Assembly: GCF_001883705.2 (NCBI RefSeq)
Contig: NZ_MDEQ02000030.1
Location: 20,935 to 84,934 of the forward strand
From: Burkholderia catarinensis
GTDB taxonomy: Bacteria > Pseudomonadota > Gammaproteobacteria > Burkholderiales > Burkholderiaceae
Length of the DNA: 64,000 bases
Direction of reading: 5' to 3'
How positions within the stretch are numbered: position 1 is the stretch's first letter; each line of letters starts with the position of its first letter. The notes under the pieces were generated by a model. That model was not told the origin of the DNA, did no database searches, and worked only from the letters and a program-made list of their open reading frames with translations. Made by a program: the position numbers and the translations under genes. This document shows positions 60,217 through 64,000 of the stretch, piece after piece.

Positions 60217-61608
60217 ATGAGTTCCGGTTCTGCCGACACAATGTTCCGTCCCGATTTGCTCGCGAAATACGGCGCGAACGGGCCGCGCTATACGTCATAC
60301 CCCACCGCGCTGCAGTTCCGCGACGATTTCGACCCGGCCGACTACGTGCGCGCGGCAAGCGACGCCGGCGCTTCGTCGAGCGAGTTGTCGCTGTACTTCC
60401 ACATCCCGTTCTGCAACACCGCGTGCTTCTACTGCGGCTGCAACAAAATCGCGACCAACAACCGCCGCCGCGCGCGTCCGTATCTCGACCAGCTCAAGCG
60501 CGAGATGGCGTTGCAGGCCGCGCTGTTCGATCCGGCGCGCCCCGTCACGCAACTGCACTGGGGCGGCGGCACGCCGACCTTCCTGTCCGACGACGAAACG
60601 GCCGAGCTGATGGCGGCCACCCGCGAGCACTTCGCGCTCGCACCGGACGCCGACGCCGAGTTCTCGATCGAGATCGACCCGCGCACGGTCACGCCGGCGT
60701 CGCTCGTGCACCTGCGCACGATCGGCTTCAACCGGCTGAGCCTCGGCGTGCAGGATTTCGATCCGGTCGTGCAGCAGGCGATCAACCGCATCCAGCCGCT
60801 CGCGATGACGGCCGACCTGCTCGGCGCCGCGCGCGCGACGGGCTTTCACTCGGTGAGCGTCGACCTGATCTACGGGCTGCCGCACCAGACGGTTTCCGTC
60901 TTCGCGCGCACGCTCGAGACGATCATCGAACTCGCGCCCGACCGGCTGTCGGTGTTCGGCTATGCGCACATGCCGCACCTGTTCAAGATGCAGCGGCAGA
61001 TCGACGATGCGACGCTGCCGCCGCCCGCGACGCGGATCGCGCTGCTCGGCCTCGCGATCGACATGCTGACGTCGGCCGGCTACGTGTACATCGGAATGGA
61101 CCACTTCGCGCGGCCGTCCGACGAGCTCGTGCGCGCGCAACGCAACGGCACGCTGCAGCGCAATTTCCAGGGCTACAGCACGCGCGCGGATACCGACCTC
61201 GTCGGTTTCGGCGTGTCGTCGATCGGCAAGGTCGGCGACGTCTACGCGCAAAACGCGAAGGACCTGCCCGCGTACGGCGCCGCGCTCGAGGCGGGCAGGC
61301 TGCCGATCGCGCGCGGCGTGCGGCTCACGCCCGACGACCGGCTGCGCCGCGACGTGATCACGCAACTGATGTGCAACCTCGAACTGCCGTTCTCGCATGT
61401 CGAGGCCGCGCACGGCATCCGCTTCGCCGATCATTTCGCGCGCGAGCTCGACGCGCTGCGCCCGTTCGAGCGCGACGGGCTGCTGACGATCGCGGGCGAT
61501 CGTCTGACGATTCATCCGGCCGGCCGAATGGTCGTACGCAACATCGCGATGGCGTTCGACGCATATCTCGGGCAGACGCCGCGGCAGCGCTACTCGCGCA
61601 CGGTCTAG
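60217..61608 (+). CDS. hemN: Oxygen-independent coproporphyrinogen III dehydrogenase
   Basis: Radical-SAM enzyme making protoporphyrinogen IX when oxygen is low. The 463-residue product has YTSYPTALQF at the N-terminus and YFHIPFCNTACFYCGCNK near residue 60, in which CxxxCxxC binds the 4Fe-4S cluster. LHWGGGTPTFLS near 115 and FNRLSLGVQDFDPVVQQAINRIQP near 175 follow, then the C-terminal HemN domain. The ATG at 60217 is the family start; the frame extends far upstream through the YkgJ gene without resemblance. I saw no clear FNR/Anr box in the 160-base divergent region. Confidence 0.95.
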   Translation: MSSGSADTMFRPDLLAKYGANGPRYTSYPTALQFRDDFDPADYVRAASDAGASSSELSLYFHIPFCNTACFYCGCNKIATNNRRRARPYLDQLKREMALQAALFDPARPVTQLHWGGGTPTFLSDDETAELMAATREHFALAPDADAEFSIEIDPRTVTPASLVHLRTIGFNRLSLGVQDFDPVVQQAINRIQPLAMTADLLGAARATGFHSVSVDLIYGLPHQTVSVFARTLETIIELAPDRLSVFGYAHMPHLFKMQRQIDDATLPPPATRIALLGLAIDMLTSAGYVYIGMDHFARPSDELVRAQRNGTLQRNFQGYSTRADTDLVGFGVSSIGKVGDVYAQNAKDLPAYGAALEAGRLPIARGVRLTPDDRLRRDVITQLMCNLELPFSHVEAAHGIRFADHFARELDALRPFERDGLLTIAGDRLTIHPAGRMVVRNIAMAFDAYLGQTPRQRYSRTV

Positions 61609-61689
61609 GGCACGGCGGGCCCGGGCCGGCCGCGCGCAAGCGGCCGGTTTGATACAGTGTGGGGTTTACGTTCCGGCAGAATCCGCACG

Positions 61690-61947
61690 ATGCGCACCAC
61701 CAAAGCGACCTACGCGGTCGAACGCCTGAAGACCCGCTCCGGCAACCCGCAATTCGCGGCCGTCGCGATGGCGGGCGGCCTGTTCTATCTCGTCGACCGC
61801 TCGGGCGGCACCGCCGAGAAACGCTGCGAACCGCTGCCGCTCGACGAGTTCGTCAAGTTCGTCGACGCATTCGGCCCCCAAAAGCCGCGCAAGGCGAGCA
61901 AGCTCGACCTCGCATTCGAGGCGCAGATCAAGAAGAGCAAAGGGTAA
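61690..61947 (+). CDS. Small hypothetical protein
   Basis: An 85-residue protein, MRTTKATYAVERLKTRSGNPQFAAVAMAGGLFYLVDRSGGTAEKRCEPLPLDEFVKFVDAFGPQKPRKASKLDLAFEAQIKKSKG. Codon use is normal for this genome, and the basic C-terminus is typical of small conserved Burkholderia proteins. I do not recognise the family. The ATG at 61690 is preferred over an upstream in-frame start at 61657. Confidence 0.65.
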   Translation: MRTTKATYAVERLKTRSGNPQFAAVAMAGGLFYLVDRSGGTAEKRCEPLPLDEFVKFVDAFGPQKPRKASKLDLAFEAQIKKSKG

Positions 61948-62055
61948 AGGTCTGTTGCAGGCCGCCTGAAGGCTTCGCGGCCGCCCCATTTGGTACAATC
62001 GCGAAGTTTCTCTATCTATCCCCGCTGATGGCCGACCAGGCTGCGTGACCACACC

Positions 62056-62712
62056 ATGAATATCGAAAACGCGCGTTTCAACATGATCGAACAGCAGATC
62101 CGGCCGTGGGACGTGCTGGATCTGGACATCCTGGGCCTGCTGTCGATCGTCAAGCGTGAACAGTACGTTCCGGCCGAATACCGCGACCTCGCGTTCGCCG
62201 ATCTCGAACTGCCGCTGCCCGGCGGCCGCAGCAAGATGCTGTTCCCGCGCGTCGAAGCGCGCGTGCTGCAGGAACTGACGGTCAAGAAGCACGAGAACGT
62301 GCTCGTGATCGGCGCGGGCTCGGGCTACCTGGCCGCACTGTTCGCCCATCGCGCGCAGCACGTGACGGCCGTCGAGATCGATCCGGCGATCGCGAAGTTC
62401 GCGGAAGACAACCTTCGCAACGACGGCGTGACCAACGCGGAAGTCGTGCTCGGCGACGGTTCGCGCGGCTGGGCCGGCAAGGCGCCGTACGACGTGATCT
62501 GCGTCGCGGGCGGCCTGCCCGTCGTGCCGCAGGAAATGCTCGAACAGCTGAAGATCGGCGGCCGCCTGTCAGCGTTCGTCGGCGGCCGTCCGGTGATGAA
62601 GGCGCAGATCATCACGCGCATCGACGACAAGCAGTACCGCGTCGCCGACGTGTTCGAAACCTACATCGACCACCTGGTCAACGCGATCGAGCCGTCGCGC
62701 TTCAAGTTCTGA
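62056..62712 (+). CDS. Protein-L-isoaspartate methyltransferase-like protein
   Basis: A 218-residue SAM-dependent methyltransferase of the PCMT group: MNIENARFNMIEQQIRPWDVLD at the N-terminus, VLVIGAGSGYLAALFAHRAQHVTAVEIDPAIAKFAEDNL (SAM motif I and II) near residue 82, and YDVICVAGGLPVVPQEMLEQLKIGGRLSAFVG. This short branch resembles the PCMT-like proteins found beside rhodanese and TolC genes in betaproteobacteria; true isoaspartyl repair activity is uncertain. It lies 14 bases upstream of the rhodanese gene. Confidence 0.85.
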   Translation: MNIENARFNMIEQQIRPWDVLDLDILGLLSIVKREQYVPAEYRDLAFADLELPLPGGRSKMLFPRVEARVLQELTVKKHENVLVIGAGSGYLAALFAHRAQHVTAVEIDPAIAKFAEDNLRNDGVTNAEVVLGDGSRGWAGKAPYDVICVAGGLPVVPQEMLEQLKIGGRLSAFVGGRPVMKAQIITRIDDKQYRVADVFETYIDHLVNAIEPSRFKF

Positions 62713-62726
62713 GCGGCGGAGCCTCC

Positions 62727-63050
62727 ATGCAGATCCTGACACCCGCCCTGCTCGCGGAATGGCTCGGCGATACGGCGCGCCCCGCGCCGATCGTGCTCGA
62801 CGTGCGCGAGCCGTGGGAAATCGCGACCGCGCAGATCGCCGGCAGCGTGTCGATTCCGATGCAGCAGATCCCCGCGCGCAGCGAAGAGCTCGACGACGAA
62901 GCGGAAATCGTCTGCGTGTGCCATCACGGGATGCGCAGCGCGCAGGTCGCGATGTTCCTCGAATCGCGCGGCTTCACGAAGCTGTACAACCTGCAAGGCG
63001 GGATCGACGCGTGGTCGCGCGACGTCGATCCGTCGGTGCCGCGTTACTGA
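62727..63050 (+). CDS. Rhodanese-like sulfurtransferase
   Basis: A 107-residue single-domain rhodanese (GlpE/PspE type): PIVLDVREPWEIATAQIAGSVSIPMQQI, then active-site loop CVCHHGMRSAQVAMFLESRGF with the catalytic cysteine in CHHGMRS near residue 65, and NLQGGIDAWSRDVDPSVPRY at the C-terminus. Cotranscription with the PCMT-like gene is likely from the 14-base gap. Confidence 0.92.
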   Translation: MQILTPALLAEWLGDTARPAPIVLDVREPWEIATAQIAGSVSIPMQQIPARSEELDDEAEIVCVCHHGMRSAQVAMFLESRGFTKLYNLQGGIDAWSRDVDPSVPRY

Positions 63051-63419
63051 CCATTCCGGCGGCGCATCGCGCGCCGCCGCGCCGACCGGCAAAGTGCCGC
63101 CGGCCCCGCTGATTCGCCGAACGGGCGCGCATGGCGCGCCCGTTTCTGTTTCTGTTTCTGTTTCCCGCCCCCTCCGTTCCGCCCTCCTCCGTTTCCGCCT
63201 GCGTATCGATAACGATCGCGTGCACCATTTGCGCCCGCGAACCTGCACCGCAACGGACCGGGCATGCTGCACGACGCATCATGCGCACCGTCCCGGCGCC
63301 CGGCTCAGCCCCGCGCAGGCACGCCGGGCGTGCATCCGCGCGACTGGCACATGCCTTGCGTTACCCGATGGCCGGCGCCTCCACGGCGCACGCACATCCA
63401 ACACGACAAGGGGATCCCG
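63051..63419. other. Intergenic region before urtA
   Basis: 369 bases with no gene recognised. It holds the terminator at 63121-63143 followed by a short TTTCTG repeat. The remainder up to urtA presumably holds the nitrogen-regulated promoter expected for urea transport, but no clear NtrC or sigma-54 site was recognised. Confidence 0.45.
63121..63165 (+). terminator. Terminator with TTTCTG repeat tract
   Basis: ACGGGCGCGC-ATG-GCGCGCCCGT is a perfect 10-bp stem with 3-base loop, followed by three and a half copies of TTTCTG. It should end the PCMT-rhodanese transcript. The hexamer repeat could vary in copy number. Confidence 0.7.
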
Positions 63420-64000
63420 ATGAAACGTCGCAGTCTGTTGAAGTTCGGTTCGATGGCCGGCGCGCTTGCGCTGGCGGGCAAGAGCCCGTTCGCGAAAGCG
63501 GCCGATGCGGGCACCGGCCCGATCAAGGTCGGCATCCTGCATTCGCTGTCGGGCACGATGGCGATCTCCGAGACGTCGCTGAAGGACACGGCGCTGATGA
63601 CGATCGCCGACATCAACAAGAGCGGCGGCGTGATGGGTCGCAAGCTCGAGCCCGTCGTGGTCGATCCCGCGTCGAACTGGCCGCTGTTCGCGGAGAAGGC
63701 GCGCCAGCTGCTCACGCAGGACAAGGTCGCGTGCGTGTTCGGCTGCTGGACGTCGGTGTCGCGCAAGTCCGTGCTGCCGGTGTTCGAGGAACTGAACGGG
63801 CTGCTCTACTACCCGGTGCAGTATGAAGGCGAGGAAATGTCGCGCAACGTGTTCTACACGGGCGCGGCGCCAAACCAGCAGGCGATTCCGGCCGTCGAGT
63901 ACCTGATGGGCGCGGAAGGCGGCGGCGCGAAGCGCTTCTTCCTGCTCGGCACCGACTACGTGTATCCGCGCACGACCAACAAGATCCTGCGCGCGTTCCT
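63420..64000 (+). CDS. urtA: Urea ABC transporter substrate-binding protein (5' part, cut by window end)
   Basis: The first 193 codons of a periplasmic binding protein; no stop before the window ends. The N-terminus MKRRSLLKFGSMAGALALAGKSPFAKAADA is a signal peptide with an RR pair that suggests Tat export. The mature part GPIKVGILHSLSGTMAISETSLKDTALMTIADINKSGGVMGRKLEPVVVDPASNWPLFAEKARQLL and FGCWTSVSRKSVLPVFEELNGLLYYPVQYEGEE is characteristic of UrtA/FmdD. AAGGGGA precedes the ATG. The rest of urtBCDE is expected to the right. Confidence 0.92.
   Translation, partial: MKRRSLLKFGSMAGALALAGKSPFAKAADAGTGPIKVGILHSLSGTMAISETSLKDTALMTIADINKSGGVMGRKLEPVVVDPASNWPLFAEKARQLLTQDKVACVFGCWTSVSRKSVLPVFEELNGLLYYPVQYEGEEMSRNVFYTGAAPNQQAIPAVEYLMGAEGGGAKRFFLLGTDYVYPRTTNKILRAF

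Noticed and set aside
63143..63165. CRISPR-like or other long repeat array
   Set aside because: Only three and a half copies of a 6-base TTTCTG unit; no direct repeats with spacers were found anywhere in the window.

Overview
The window looks like chromosome 1 of a Burkholderia cepacia-complex-type betaproteobacterium. Coding sequence is very GC-rich with G/C third positions. The gene set is a typical Burkholderia core: serS-rarA-lolA-ftsK, a fused glucokinase/HexR-type regulator, a ribBX-type ribB, and urtA. This is inference from gene content and base composition; no database search was run.

Layout. 0-9.8 kb: tRNA-Ser(CGA), serS, a DUF2164 gene, rarA, lolA, ftsK, then divergent trxB, an Smr-domain gene and a UPF0126/TRIC-type membrane protein. 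9.8-18.9 kb is a sugar-catabolism block. A four-gene sugar ABC importer (binding protein, two permeases, ATPase) is divergent from zwf-pgl-glk/hexR. A perfect 19-bp HexR-like palindrome lies on the zwf promoter. Together these genes would import glucose, phosphorylate it and feed the Entner-Doudoroff/pentose-phosphate entry steps under control of the regulator domain fused to glucokinase. 18.9-30 kb: an efflux pump, an EVE-domain protein, hemL, ribD-ribE, an inserted DUF6933 gene plus a HigB/HigA-type toxin-antitoxin pair, DUF1993, then ribB-ribH-nusB and an aminotransferase. 30-49 kb: a lytic transglycosylase with a probable small RNA upstream, ubiD, LysE, YggT, DUF190-crcB, a sirtuin, nudK, split chromate transporter genes, a CoA-transferase/decarboxylase/MHS-transporter operon with divergent LysR, a frameshifted LysE gene and a D-tartrate-dehydratase-like gene.

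49.3-57.2 kb is accessory. It starts with an orphan polymorphic-toxin immunity protein and a cupin. An AT-rich insert of about 5 kb follows, bounded on the left by a decayed 5' half of tRNA-Gly and on the right by an intact tRNA-Gly(CCC). It carries a HEPN-like protein, an AAA+/STAND-like ATPase eight bases downstream, and a second large P-loop ATPase resembling the Sll1717/FunZ group. No integrase or transposase is recognisable. This is the best candidate here for an undescribed, possibly anti-phage, system.

57.3-64 kb returns to core genes: trmB, uppP, a DUF1439 lipoprotein with a YkgJ-type cysteine-rich protein, hemN, a PCMT-like methyltransferase, a rhodanese, and the start of the urea ABC-transporter binding protein urtA, cut by the window end.
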